A DNA stretch of 64,000 bases from Streptomyces sp. RB17 (GTDB lineage Bacteria > Actinomycetota > Actinomycetes > Streptomycetales > Streptomycetaceae): NCBI RefSeq assembly GCF_009604455.1, contig NZ_WEGL01000002.1:1116001-1180000 (forward strand), written 5' to 3'. The translations under genes were made by a program, and so were the position numbers. How positions within the stretch are numbered: position 1 is the stretch's first letter; every line of letters begins with the position of its first letter. Of this stretch, positions 8,630 to 16,576 are shown piece by piece. A model generated the notes under the pieces. It searched no databases. It had not been told where the DNA came from and saw only the letters and a list, made by a program, of their open reading frames with translations.

Positions 8630-9370
8630 TCAGGAAGGGGCGAGGACGCAGAACTCGTGGCCCTCCGGGTCGGCCAGGCACGTCCACGGGACGTCGCCCT
8701 GGCCGAGGTCGAGGTCGGTGGCGCCGAGGGCCCGCAGGCGGGCCACCTCCGCCGCTTTGTCGTCACCGGGGTACGGCAGCAGGTCAAGGTGAACGCGGTC
8801 CGGTACGGTCTTCACGTCGGGCGTGCGGAGGAACTCCAGATACGAGCCGACACCCTTGGCGGAGCGCAACACCGCGTGATCGTCGGTCACCTCGTGCAGG
8901 GTCCAGTCCATCGCCTCACCCCAGAACCGGGCCATGGCCCGCGGATCCGCGCAGTCGACCACCAACGCGGCGATCGGCCCGGTGTCCCGGTAGGTCTCCC
9001 GAGGCTCCAGCACGCAGAACTCGTTGCCCTCCGGGTCGGCGAGGACCGTCCACGGCACGTTGCCCTGGCCCACGTCGACGGGCGTCGCACCGAGAGCCTG
9101 GAGGCGCGCGACCAACTCCGCCTGATGGGCGGCAGAGGTGGTGGCGAGATCGAGGTGCACACGGTTCTTTGCTGACGTCTTGGGTTCCGGGACGGGAACG
9201 ACGTCGACGCAGACGGCGACCGGGTCCGGCCAGACGAGGCCGCCGGCGGGCCCGACGTAGGTGGTCACGCCGGGGCTGTAGGCACTCCAGCCGAGCGCCT
9301 CCGCCCAGAACCGGCCGACGGCCGAGGCATCAAGGGCCTTGATGTTCACCATTACAGGTCGCAGTGCCAT
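8630..9370 (-). CDS. Two-domain VOC (glyoxalase/bleomycin resistance-like) protein
   Basis: Protein of 246 aa made of two similar VOC halves, each with the pattern FWAEALGW or FWGEAMDW, then RVHLDL, then VPWTxLADPEGxEFCVL. The duplication is plain (VPWTVLADPEGNEFCVL and VPWTCLADPEGHEFCVL). Members include glyoxalases, dioxygenases and drug-binding proteins; no specific substrate can be read. The ATG has no Shine-Dalgarno, but TAGGAT on the minus strand (9378-9383) sits 7 nt upstream, suggesting a leaderless mRNA. The 159 nt up to the ketosynthase gene hold no gene. Confidence 0.88.
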   Translation of the reverse strand: MALRPVMVNIKALDASAVGRFWAEALGWSAYSPGVTTYVGPAGGLVWPDPVAVCVDVVPVPEPKTSAKNRVHLDLATTSAAHQAELVARLQALGATPVDVGQGNVPWTVLADPEGNEFCVLEPRETYRDTGPIAALVVDCADPRAMARFWGEAMDWTLHEVTDDHAVLRSAKGVGSYLEFLRTPDVKTVPDRVHLDLLPYPGDDKAAEVARLRALGATDLDLGQGDVPWTCLADPEGHEFCVLAPS

Positions 9371-9465
9371 GTCGGTGATCCTATGCGCCCGCTCCCCTCA
9401 ACCCACCTCCATGCACCCGCCATACGCGTCTCAGCTCGGGCTGCGGTGAAGCCGTCCTCGAAAGG

Positions 9466-9864
9466 TCAGGAGGACGCGCGGGCCAGGTGCCGTAGGACGT
9501 CCATGGCCTCCTCGGCGCGGTCGTACGGCACGAAGAGGTGGTCGTGGTGGAAGCCGGCGACGACGTTGCAGCTCAGCTCCGCGTCGGCGAGGGCACGGGA
9601 GACGGCGGCGGTCAGCCCGACCGCGGCCAGCGCGGAGTGGACCCGCAGGGTGATCCAGCCGGCAACGTAGTCGTACGCCATCCCCGCCGCGTCCGCCTCC
9701 GCCTGGTGCACGACGAGGGTCAGGCCCTCCTGTTCGGCCACCGTCACCACGGGGGTGACGCCGGACGGCACGCCGCCCTCCGCCATGGTGAAGACATAGC
9801 GGCCCGGATTGAGTTCCGGACGCATGTCGCTGAGCAGTCTCTGCAGATCAGTCTCGCCGGTCAC
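9466..9864 (-). CDS. ACT domain-containing protein
   Basis: Small protein of 132 aa with paired ACT-like halves, including TLVVHQAEADAAGM, WITLRVHSALAAVGLTAAVSRALADAEL and CNVVAGFHHDHLFVPYDRAEEAMDVL. Such free-standing ACT proteins are thought to bind amino acids and act as regulators; no partner is evident here. The start is GTG with TAGGGT (9871-9876, minus strand) 6 nt upstream and no ribosome binding site, consistent with leaderless transcription. Confidence 0.85.
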   Translation of the reverse strand: MTGETDLQRLLSDMRPELNPGRYVFTMAEGGVPSGVTPVVTVAEQEGLTLVVHQAEADAAGMAYDYVAGWITLRVHSALAAVGLTAAVSRALADAELSCNVVAGFHHDHLFVPYDRAEEAMDVLRHLARASS

Positions 9865-9888
9865 GACCCCACCCTACGGCCCGACCGG

Positions 9889-9911
9889 CCGCTCGCCCCG
9901 GAGGCGAGCGG
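9889..9911 (-). terminator. Hairpin downstream of the esterase gene
   Basis: CCGCTCGCC at 9889-9897 pairs perfectly with GGCGAGCGG at 9903-9911 around a 5-nt loop. It lies 38 nt past the stop of the erythromycin-esterase-family gene and just before the ACT gene promoter, so it probably ends that transcript. It has no U-tract, as is usual in Streptomyces. Confidence 0.6.
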
Positions 9912-9948
9912 TGCCGGTCATTGCGTCGCCACCGCGTCCCGGCCCCGC

Positions 9949-11106
9949 TCAGCGGCGTGCCGGTGTGCCGGCGGTCCTCCCGTCGTTGATGTGCAGGACC
10001 GCGTCCACCGCGTCGAGTGTCGCCCGGTCGAGGGGGAAATAGCCCTGCCTCGGGTGCGTGTCCGTCCGGGTGCGGGCGTCCGGGTCGGCCGTGACCGGTT
10101 CCAGGCCCCAGGTGGTGATACGGCTCTGGAGCAGGCCCTCGTGGGTGTCCGGGGCGGGGTCCTGCAGCCCCAGAGCCTCACTGCGGCCCAGGCTGCCGGC
10201 GATGCAGACGTACCGGTCGCCCAGCAGAGAGGCCACGATGGCGCCGGCACCGGACCACTCCGCGCTCAGGTCCTGAAGGCGCCAGGCGCTCGCGTTTCGC
10301 TGCAGGTGGAAGTTGTGCGCGAAGACCAGGGTGGCGCCCCGCTGCTCCTCGACGGCCCGGATGTCCAGGAGGTTCTGGGCCATGAGTGCGTCACGGACGG
10401 CGAGCAGGCCGGCTATCCGGGGGCTCGGTTCCAGAGGCTGGGCCGACTGTTTGTGGTAGCGCAGCAGGCCGAGGCCGGCGCTGAGGTGCGTCCTGGCCTT
10501 GAACCAGTCCTCGCGGGAGGTCGCCGCGATAAGTTCCGGGGCGCGTCCGTAAAGCGAAAGGTGCATGTCGTCCGCGATCGACCGGAGTCGCTCGGCCTCG
10601 GCGGTGGCGCCGGGTGACATGGCGTGGTCCAGGACGGCCTCCGGTCGGCTCCACCGGGTGTCGTCTCCGGTGAGAGCCGCGAGGTCGAGGTCGAGTCCCA
10701 GGTAGTCGCGGGCGTGTTCCACATAGGTCCGGGGGCTGGGGGCGCAGGTGTTCTCCAACGGCGCGTCGAAGCCGTGGAAGGCCAGGCGTTCCGCCGGCGG
10801 CCGGTGCTGGTTGTAGTCGCGCATCCAGCCGACCAGCCTCCTGTTGGCGTCCTGCGCTCCGAAGCCGTGGGAGAAGCCTTCGCGCATGAGGGTGCCGAGG
10901 GTTCCGGGTCCTCCTTGGACGTAGTCGTTCACGGCGAGCGCCGCCACGCGGTCGGTCTCGAGGGCGATCGACCGAAAGCCCTGCTCGGCCAGTCGGGCGA
11001 AGAGTTCGTTCCGGATCCGCCCGAAGGCCGGTTCCTGGTGTGTCGGCTCACCCAGCGCCAGGAGGTCGCACGACGGGGTGACGAAGTCTCGGATGTCCTG
11101 ACTCAT
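9949..11106 (-). CDS. Erythromycin esterase family protein
   Basis: Protein of 385 aa. The family hallmark is at the N-terminus: LLALGEPTHQEPAF, with GEPTH at residues 19-23 and Glu25, corresponding to the catalytic His/Glu region of EreA/EreB-type hydrolases. Further matches are SIALETDRVAALAVNDYVQGG, FHGFDAPLE and VFAHNFHLQRN. EreA/B open macrolide lactones; most relatives have unknown substrates, so resistance is only a possibility. The ATG at 11106 is chosen over TTG 11115 because GAGG precedes it. It is divergent from a double-MerR regulator with operator-like repeats between them. Confidence 0.9.
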   Translation of the reverse strand: MSQDIRDFVTPSCDLLALGEPTHQEPAFGRIRNELFARLAEQGFRSIALETDRVAALAVNDYVQGGPGTLGTLMREGFSHGFGAQDANRRLVGWMRDYNQHRPPAERLAFHGFDAPLENTCAPSPRTYVEHARDYLGLDLDLAALTGDDTRWSRPEAVLDHAMSPGATAEAERLRSIADDMHLSLYGRAPELIAATSREDWFKARTHLSAGLGLLRYHKQSAQPLEPSPRIAGLLAVRDALMAQNLLDIRAVEEQRGATLVFAHNFHLQRNASAWRLQDLSAEWSGAGAIVASLLGDRYVCIAGSLGRSEALGLQDPAPDTHEGLLQSRITTWGLEPVTADPDARTRTDTHPRQGYFPLDRATLDAVDAVLHINDGRTAGTPARR

Positions 11107-11132
11107 GGACCTCAATCGTATCCTTGAAAGTT

Positions 11133-11208
11133 CGGTTGAGACTTTGAGAGACCTCGCCCGTCAGGTGGGCCGTACCGACGGCCAGGGCCTGCGGTAAAGT
11201 CTCAACCG
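11133..11208. promoter_or_regulatory. 13-bp inverted repeat pair between esterase and MerR genes
   Basis: CGGTTGAGACTTT at 11133-11145 is the exact reverse complement of AAAGTCTCAACCG at 11196-11208. The right copy overlaps the TAAAGT -10 hexamer (11195-11200) and abuts the GTG of the regulator. The left copy lies about 27 nt upstream of the esterase ATG, close to a TACGAT hexamer on the minus strand. The placement suggests that the regulator binds both sites, repressing itself and controlling the esterase. Confidence 0.7.
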
Positions 11209-11922
11209 GTGACCAGCTTGCGACCGACCGACCTCGCGCGCGAGCACGGCATCTCGACCCAGGCCGTGCGCAACTACGAGCGGCACGGATTCATCCCGCC
11301 CGCCGAGCGCACGCCCAGTGGCTACCGGATCTACACCGAGGTGCACGCTGGAGCGCTGCGCGCCTATCTCTCGCTCGTCCCGGCGTACGGGTACGCGGCC
11401 GCCGGGCAGATCATGAACGCGCTCCACCGGGACGCTCTCGACGAGGCCCTGACGATCATCGACCGCGGCCACGGTCAACTGCTCCGCGACCGGGACACCC
11501 TCGCCGCGGTACGCACCGCTGTGTCCCACCTGACGGCGGAGCCCGAGGCGACTGCCGCACCCTCCCGGGCTCCCGGTACCCGCACGGTCGGCGAACTCGC
11601 ACACCAACTCGGCGTCACTCCGGCGACCCTGCGCAACTGGGAGGACGCCGGCATCCTCACCCCGGCCCGGGACCCGGCCACGGGATACCGCGTCTTCGGT
11701 GCCGACGACATCCGAGACGCCGAGCTCGCGCACCTCCTCCGACGCGGAGGACATCTCCTGGACCACATCGCCACCGTGATCCACCAGATCCGCACCGCGG
11801 GCGGCACAGACGTACTCGCCTCGTCCCTGGAGGCCTGGCAGAACAAACTCACCGCACAGGGCCTGGCCATGCTGCGCGCGGCCACGCAGCTCGACGCCTA
11901 CCTGACTCACCTCAATCCGTGA
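11209..11922 (+). CDS. MerR-family regulator with two MerR HTH domains (TioE-like)
   Basis: Protein of 237 aa with two winged-helix MerR modules: residues about 4-50 (LRPTDLAREHGISTQAVRNY ending in GYRIYT) and about 125-175 (RTVGELAHQLGVTPATLRNW ending in GYRVFG). TioE-type regulators of antibiotic clusters have this duplicated layout. The start is GTG with no Shine-Dalgarno; TAAAGT lies 8 nt upstream, so the mRNA is probably leaderless. Its likely target is the divergent esterase gene, reached through the 13-bp inverted repeats in the shared promoter. Confidence 0.88.
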   Translation: MTSLRPTDLAREHGISTQAVRNYERHGFIPPAERTPSGYRIYTEVHAGALRAYLSLVPAYGYAAAGQIMNALHRDALDEALTIIDRGHGQLLRDRDTLAAVRTAVSHLTAEPEATAAPSRAPGTRTVGELAHQLGVTPATLRNWEDAGILTPARDPATGYRVFGADDIRDAELAHLLRRGGHLLDHIATVIHQIRTAGGTDVLASSLEAWQNKLTAQGLAMLRAATQLDAYLTHLNP

Positions 11923-11984
11923 CGAGCACAACTGCCTTACTACTGGGCTGAGTCGAAGCGATGCTGTTGCGCCTTGAAAACATC

Positions 11985-12225
11985 GCCGCAGGTCAGGCCA
12001 GGTCGGCCTGGAGCAATCCAGGCAGGTCTTCTCCGGCTGGCTCCATACCGAGTTCCTTGTAGAGCTCGGAGCCGTAGAGGCCGGCGGGCACGCCCTGTGC
12101 CAGGGGTCGCTACGGCGGCTTTGTGGGCCGCCCGCCTTGAGCTTCGCGCCCGGGCGGTCGCCGATGGAGAGCTTTGTCGCGATGTCGGGTCGGGGCGCTG
12201 ACCAGGGACCGGCGATGCTCGGCAC
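11985..12225 (-). pseudogene. Unidentified decayed gene fragment
   Basis: On the minus strand one frame reads RPLAQGVPAGLYGSELYKEL, continues GMEPAGEDLPGLLQADLA and ends in a stop near 11998. A second frame just upstream reads DIATKLSIGDRPGAKLKAGG. Both look like coding sequence but are separated by a frameshift and an in-frame TAG. I do not recognise the family. The rest of 11923-12276 shows nothing beyond the promoter of the next gene. Confidence 0.35.
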
Positions 12226-12276
12226 TGACCGCTGAATACCGTAGAGGGGCCCGGTCGAGTGGGAGGACGCGAAGAC

Positions 12277-12942
12277 GTGGATGTGTATGAGGCCGTGGAC
12301 AGTCGCAGGGCCGTGCGGGCGTTCAGCGATGAGCCGGTGCCCAAAGAGACACTCGAACGAGTACTGGCTGCTGCGAAGCGGACTCCGTCGAGCGGGAACC
12401 TCCAGCCGTGGCATGTGTTTGTCGTGACCGGCGAGCCCTTGGCCGAACTGAAGAGGCGTGCGACGGCAAGGGCGTTGGCGGGAGACCCGGGCGACGATCG
12501 GGAGTATCCGATGTACCCGGCCGAACTGACCTCGCCGTATCTGGACCGTTTCTCCGTCGCGGCCGCACAGCGGCACGCGGCGCTGGGAATCGACCGCGAC
12601 GACCCCGACAGGCCCATGAAGATCGCCGCCTTGAACTCGGAGGCGTTCGGGGCGCCGGTCGTATTGTTCTGCTACCTCGACCGGACGATGGGGCCCGGGC
12701 AGTGGGGGGACGCGGGGATGTACCTGCAGACGGTCATGCTGCTGCTGAGGGCAGAGGGATTGCACAGCTGCCCCCAGGTGATGTGGACCATGTACCGCAA
12801 GACCGTCAGCCGGACAGTCGGTGCCGACGACGGGCTCATGCTGTTCTGCGGCGTCTCGGTGGGATTCGAGAAGGAAGGCGTGCCGCGGCTGCGTACCGGG
12901 CGGGCGGACATGACAGAAACAGTGACCTTCATCGGACTGTGA
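12277..12942 (+). CDS. Nitroreductase family protein
   Basis: FMN-dependent oxidoreductase of 221 aa. The family pattern is clear: RRAVRAFSDEPVPKETLERV at the start, then AAKRTPSSGNLQPWHVFVVTG (FMN binding), later GDAGMYLQTVMLLLRAEGLHSCPQ and the C-terminal CGVSVGF. It would reduce nitroaromatics, quinones or similar compounds; the natural substrate is unknown. The GTG start at 12277 has GGGAGGA (12261-12267) about 9 nt upstream. Confidence 0.92.
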   Translation: MDVYEAVDSRRAVRAFSDEPVPKETLERVLAAAKRTPSSGNLQPWHVFVVTGEPLAELKRRATARALAGDPGDDREYPMYPAELTSPYLDRFSVAAAQRHAALGIDRDDPDRPMKIAALNSEAFGAPVVLFCYLDRTMGPGQWGDAGMYLQTVMLLLRAEGLHSCPQVMWTMYRKTVSRTVGADDGLMLFCGVSVGFEKEGVPRLRTGRADMTETVTFIGL

Positions 12943-13196
12943 CCGCTAGGCAGTCAAGATCCACAGGACAGACCCTGTGCCCCACCCGAGGCCGGGCCGT
13001 GACTGCGCGGGCAACGGGCGGAGCACAGACACGGGCCGCGCCAACTGCTCGCGCGGAAGCTGATTCTCGGCAGCCGCGGTTTCCGTGGCCGAACTCGCCA
13101 TCCTGTACCTCTGGTTGCCCTACTGGCCTTATGTACTGGAGTCCCTGGCAGGCGAGTTGGCCGAGCTTTCCTGAAAACGGAGCAGGGAGAGGCCCG

Positions 13197-13943
13197 TCAG
13201 CGGGGTCGGCGGCCGGTCAGAGCCTGCCAGCGGTCACGCGCCGTCTCCAGCGCGGCGAGCGCCTTGGCGAGCTCCGGGCTCTCGCTGTGGCGGGCCCTGA
13301 CCTGCTCCAGCGCCTCGCGAGCATCGTCCTTCTCGGCGGTGTCGAGCCGGGCCTCCTCGAGCGCGGACTCGGCCTGCCGGATCCCGTCCGCGCGCCCGTC
13401 GCGGAACGTGTTCTCCGCCGCGACGGCGTTCTCGATCCGGACGCTGAAACGCCGCACGTGTTCCTCGGGGAACTCCTCGTCGGCGTAGCCGGGAAACTCC
13501 ACCCGGCCATCCGGATGCGTGAGGTAGATGTAGCTCTTCTTGGAGTTCCTGGCCAGTTCGAAGCGCACCGCAAGACCTGCCAGCGGGATCTCCTTGCCCT
13601 TGAACAGCAGGGCGTGCTGGTACAGGGTCACCTCGCCCAGTCTGGTGACGAAGGCGCCCCGGCCGGGCCGCCGGAGCCTCGCCAGCTCCCGCTCGGCGTC
13701 GCCGATCCTGCGCTCGTACGCCCGTTCCGCCCTCGTCGCCCGGGTCTCCGCTCGCGACACCTCCTGGCGAGCCGTGCCCCGGACCGCGCGCACGGCCGAG
13801 CGGGCGCGGTCCAGGTCCTGACGGTCCGCACGATGGACGTCCGAGAACGCGTACTGCCAGCCGCCGGGATACCGCATGAGCCGCCACACCACAAAGACCG
13901 CACCGACGACCAGGACCACCGATATCAGCCCGACCACACCCAC
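13197..13943 (-). CDS. Membrane-anchored coiled-coil protein of unknown function
   Basis: Protein of 248 aa. One transmembrane helix at the N-terminus (LISVVLVVGAVFVVW) is followed by a charged, Arg/Glu-rich coiled coil (about residues 35-90), a compact beta-rich section (FVTRLGEVTLYQHALLFKGK and IPLAGLAVRFE) and a second C-terminal coiled coil rich in Ala/Glu. The beta section resembles a PH-like or SHOCT-type membrane-protein core, but no family is certain. The GTG start follows GGGGAGG. In the 254 nt to the nitroreductase, 13085-13174 encodes only a short hydrophobic peptide (VAELAILYLWLPYWPYVLES). Confidence 0.7.
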   Translation of the reverse strand: MGVVGLISVVLVVGAVFVVWRLMRYPGGWQYAFSDVHRADRQDLDRARSAVRAVRGTARQEVSRAETRATRAERAYERRIGDAERELARLRRPGRGAFVTRLGEVTLYQHALLFKGKEIPLAGLAVRFELARNSKKSYIYLTHPDGRVEFPGYADEEFPEEHVRRFSVRIENAVAAENTFRDGRADGIRQAESALEEARLDTAEKDDAREALEQVRARHSESPELAKALAALETARDRWQALTGRRPR

Positions 13944-14034
13944 CTGTCCTCCCCACCCGTCCCCGCCGAAACCCCGGACACCATGTCAAGATCGCCTGTC
14001 GGCATGGGAATCAGCTGCTTCTAGAGTGATCTAC

Positions 14035-14706
14035 ATGCCGATACCCGTCCATGCCCTCGCGCACCGCCCCCTGACCGCCGAGGCCGTTGCCGAGTTCGTT
14101 GCTCTGCCCTACGTGCCGTACGTCCCCGAAGACGTCGATGCCGTCGACGAGGAGATACGGCGTCGCGGCTGGAACTGGGAGCGCGAGCTGGTCTGCGACT
14201 CCTTCCGAACAGCTCATGACCATGTGGTGTGCTGTGACGGCGTCAGTCCGTTCGGAAGTCCCGACGCACGGTATTTCCTCGTCTTCGGCGAGATGTACCC
14301 CGTCGACCCGGATGACGAATCCATGAGCAACGGCCCGTGGCTGTCCGGCTATATGGACGGCTGGCAGCAACTGCCCGGCTGGAACACCGAGGAACCGTGC
14401 ACGGACCAGGACTGCGAGGCCGTCCTCGCCCAGGCGGCGCAGGCGGTGACCGAGTGCCTGGGCGCGGCTGCCCAACGGACGTTCGTGTCATCGGTCACCG
14501 TGGTCACCGGGCCTGCGCTGACGCATCGCATCTGGCGCACCCCTACCCAAGCCCTCGTGCTCGGGCCGTCGGCCGACAACGGCCCGTACGGCTACCTCAC
14601 CCATCTGCAACTGTCCTGCACACCACTCACCTGTGGTCCCGACCTGCCCCCGGCGGGTGACGAGGACGGCTTGGCCGGATGGGTCACCACACACATCGAC
14701 TGGTGA
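14035..14706 (+). CDS. Hypothetical protein
   Basis: Protein of 223 aa with no signal peptide, acidic overall, with four or five scattered cysteines. Recognisable patches are VALPYVPYVPEDVDAVDEEI, RYFLVFGEMYPVDPDDES and WLSGYMDGWQQLPGWNTEEP. I do not recognise a named domain. The ATG at 14035 is preferred over longer options because TAGAGT (14022-14027) ends 7 nt before it, matching a leaderless promoter, and because the upstream extension is proline-rich noise overlapping the promoter of the divergent gene. Confidence 0.65.
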   Translation: MPIPVHALAHRPLTAEAVAEFVALPYVPYVPEDVDAVDEEIRRRGWNWERELVCDSFRTAHDHVVCCDGVSPFGSPDARYFLVFGEMYPVDPDDESMSNGPWLSGYMDGWQQLPGWNTEEPCTDQDCEAVLAQAAQAVTECLGAAAQRTFVSSVTVVTGPALTHRIWRTPTQALVLGPSADNGPYGYLTHLQLSCTPLTCGPDLPPAGDEDGLAGWVTTHIDW

Positions 14707-14831
14707 TCCTGGCACGGACGGCGTCCGGCGAACAGCGATGCACGGCCACTTCGATGCGGCACCGGGATCCGCCGGGCCGGTACCCTGCCGCAGATCGGTG
14801 TCGGTGCCGAACGCATGAGCAGGACCGGCCG

Positions 14832-15069
14832 GGCGCGGCGAACATCGACCTGATCGACACCGTGGCCCGCTGTGCCCTGGACGCCGGCGGTCACGTGGTC
14901 GTGACCCTGGCCCGCCACGCCGTCCAAGCCGATCGCCGGCCAGGTGGGCGAGGCCGACCTTCGGGGCTGGTACCGGCAGCGCGACCTGCTGCCCGGGGGA
15001 GTGGAGACGGTCATCGGGGCCGGCAGCTCGCTGCCGGAGACGGTCGAGCGCATCATGCGCGACACCGGG
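14832..15069 (+). pseudogene. Small AAA/P-loop kinase, decayed
   Basis: Fragments of a Streptomyces-type small kinase. Frame one reads NIDLIDTVARCALDAGGHVV, then TLARHA; a frameshift near 14930 leads to VGEADLRGWYRQRDLLPGGV, ETVIGAGSS and TVERIMRDTG. In intact relatives, as I recall them, a Walker A region precedes this and about 50 residues separate HVVV from the LRRHA helix. Both parts are missing here. The gene has lost its ATP-binding N-terminus and cannot work. Confidence 0.65.
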
Positions 15070-15577
15070 CCGGCCGGCCTTCCGCCCCGGGGACTTCCGA
15101 CTCCGCCCGGCCGTCCGGCCGCCGCCCGGGGGACCGATGCTTCACCGGCAGGTGTCCCTACGGCGTGACATCCGGCAGGCCCGGACGGCCGCCTGCACAA
15201 GGAGGCGTGAGGAACGGGGAACCGGGCGACTTGGCCGAGGTCGGCAAGGCCCGGCGGCTGATCCACATCGAGTGGCGCGTCGACCCCGACGCGATACTCG
15301 AAAGCGCCCGGCGCCCGGCGCCTGATCGCGCTGGGGCCGCCGGGCGCCACCACCTGCCGGGCGCCGCCGCTGCCCCGCGGCCCGTCGTCGACGAGCGCCG
15401 CGGGCGCGCCCAGGCATCCTGCCCGAGCTTCCGTACGTGGGGCGGGAGTTGCCTCGCCCCGTCGGCCGTCGCCGGCCTCGGCATGTACGGTCGGCGCGCC
15501 GAGCCCGGTGAGGTGCCGATCGCCGGTCTCCTGCCGCAGGGCACCCGGCGTCCCGGCCCCCGGGCGGCGGAGTCCCG
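15070..15577. other. Gene-poor stretch
   Basis: No convincing gene. A GTG at 15208 preceded by AAGGAGG opens a short plus-strand frame beginning RNGEPGDLAEVGKARRLIHI that soon turns into low-complexity Arg/Pro/Ala sequence. It may be another gene fragment. Confidence 0.3.
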
Positions 15578-16492
15578 TCAGGCGCCGGCGTGGGCGTAGT
15601 GCCCCTTGTCGAGGTCTTCGAGGAGTCCCGGGTGGGCCGGCTTCCAGTCCAGCAGTTCGCGGGTCAGCGTGCTCGACGCGGGGAGGTCGAGACCGACGAA
15701 GCCCGCCATCCAGCCGAAGTGCTCGGGCGCGGCCTCGGGTGCCACGGAGGCCACGGGCACGTCGAAGTGCCGGCCGATCGCCTCGGCGATGTCACGCATC
15801 GCGACGCCCTCCTCCGCGACCCCGTGCAGCACCGATCCGGCGGGGGCGTGCTCGACCGCCAGGCGGAACAGGTGCGCGGCGTCGAGGCGGTGGACGGCCG
15901 GCCAGCGGTTGGCGCCGTCGCCGGTGTACCCGGAGAGGCCCTTGGTGCGAGCGGTGGCGACCAGCATCGCCATGAAGCCGTTGTCCCCCTCGCCATGGCA
16001 GGTCGGAGAGAGCCGCACCACGGAGGAACGGATGCCGCGCGAGGCGAACGCCAGCACCTCCTGCGCCGTAGTGGCGCGGATCGAGACCGGCGAGCCGTCG
16101 AATCCGGCCGTGTCCCGCTCGGTCGCCACCCGCCCGGGCGCGAGGCCGGCCAGGCCGGAGGCGAGGACGAAGGGCCGATCGCTGCCGGCGAGTGTCTCAC
16201 CGAAGACGTCGACGGCGCGACGGTCGGCCTCGGCGGCGCCCTGGAAATCGCCGCTGAAGGCGATGTCGTGCTTGAAGGCGAGATGGATCACCCCGTCCGA
16301 CGCGGCGGCAGCGTCCCGCAGGACGTCGAGGTCGTCGACGGTGCCGCGGACGACGTCCGCGCCCGCCGCGGTGAGCGCGGCGGCCGAGGCGTCGGAGCGG
16401 GCGAGCCCGACGACCCGGTGTCCCGCGTCGATGAGCTCGGGTACGACGGCGGATCCGATCCAGCCGGAGGCGCCGGTGACGAAGATGCGCAT
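15578..16492 (-). CDS. NAD(P)-dependent epimerase/dehydratase (extended SDR)
   Basis: Protein of 304 aa with a Rossmann fold: MRIFVTGASGWIGSAVVPEL carries the GxxGxxG nucleotide motif, followed by VVGLARSD and GVIHLAF. The usual YxxxK is not obvious, as in atypical SDRs that bind substrate without classical dehydrogenase chemistry. The C-terminal part (LDWKPAHPGLLEDLDKGHY) is typical of the family. The ATG at 16492 is chosen because it opens the Rossmann strand. It is divergent from a TetR gene and probably repressed by it through two operators. Confidence 0.87.
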   Translation of the reverse strand: MRIFVTGASGWIGSAVVPELIDAGHRVVGLARSDASAAALTAAGADVVRGTVDDLDVLRDAAAASDGVIHLAFKHDIAFSGDFQGAAEADRRAVDVFGETLAGSDRPFVLASGLAGLAPGRVATERDTAGFDGSPVSIRATTAQEVLAFASRGIRSSVVRLSPTCHGEGDNGFMAMLVATARTKGLSGYTGDGANRWPAVHRLDAAHLFRLAVEHAPAGSVLHGVAEEGVAMRDIAEAIGRHFDVPVASVAPEAAPEHFGWMAGFVGLDLPASSTLTRELLDWKPAHPGLLEDLDKGHYAHAGA

Positions 16493-16511
16493 GGGAGACC
16501 CCAGACAGTTG

Positions 16512-16528
16512 ATGTCAGTGACTGTCAT
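16512..16528. promoter_or_regulatory. Putative TetR operator 1
   Basis: ATGTCAG-TGA-CTGTCAT forms a near-palindrome (one mismatch per arm) and repeats as operator 2 with centres 31 bp apart. It lies about 20 nt upstream of the epimerase ATG and just downstream of TAGCGT, a possible minus-strand -10. Confidence 0.72.
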
Positions 16529-16542
16529 AGACGCTACACCTG

Positions 16543-16559
16543 ATGTCAGCCTCTGTCAT
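16543..16559. promoter_or_regulatory. Putative TetR operator 2
   Basis: ATGTCAG-CCT-CTGTCAT has the same 7-bp arms as operator 1 with a different 3-bp spacer. On the minus strand it contains ATGACA, which stands 17 nt before TAGCGT and could be the epimerase -35. On the plus strand it ends 5 nt before TAGGAT, the -10 of the TetR gene, so binding here would block both promoters. Confidence 0.72.
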
Positions 16560-16576
16560 CACGGTAGGATCCCGGC

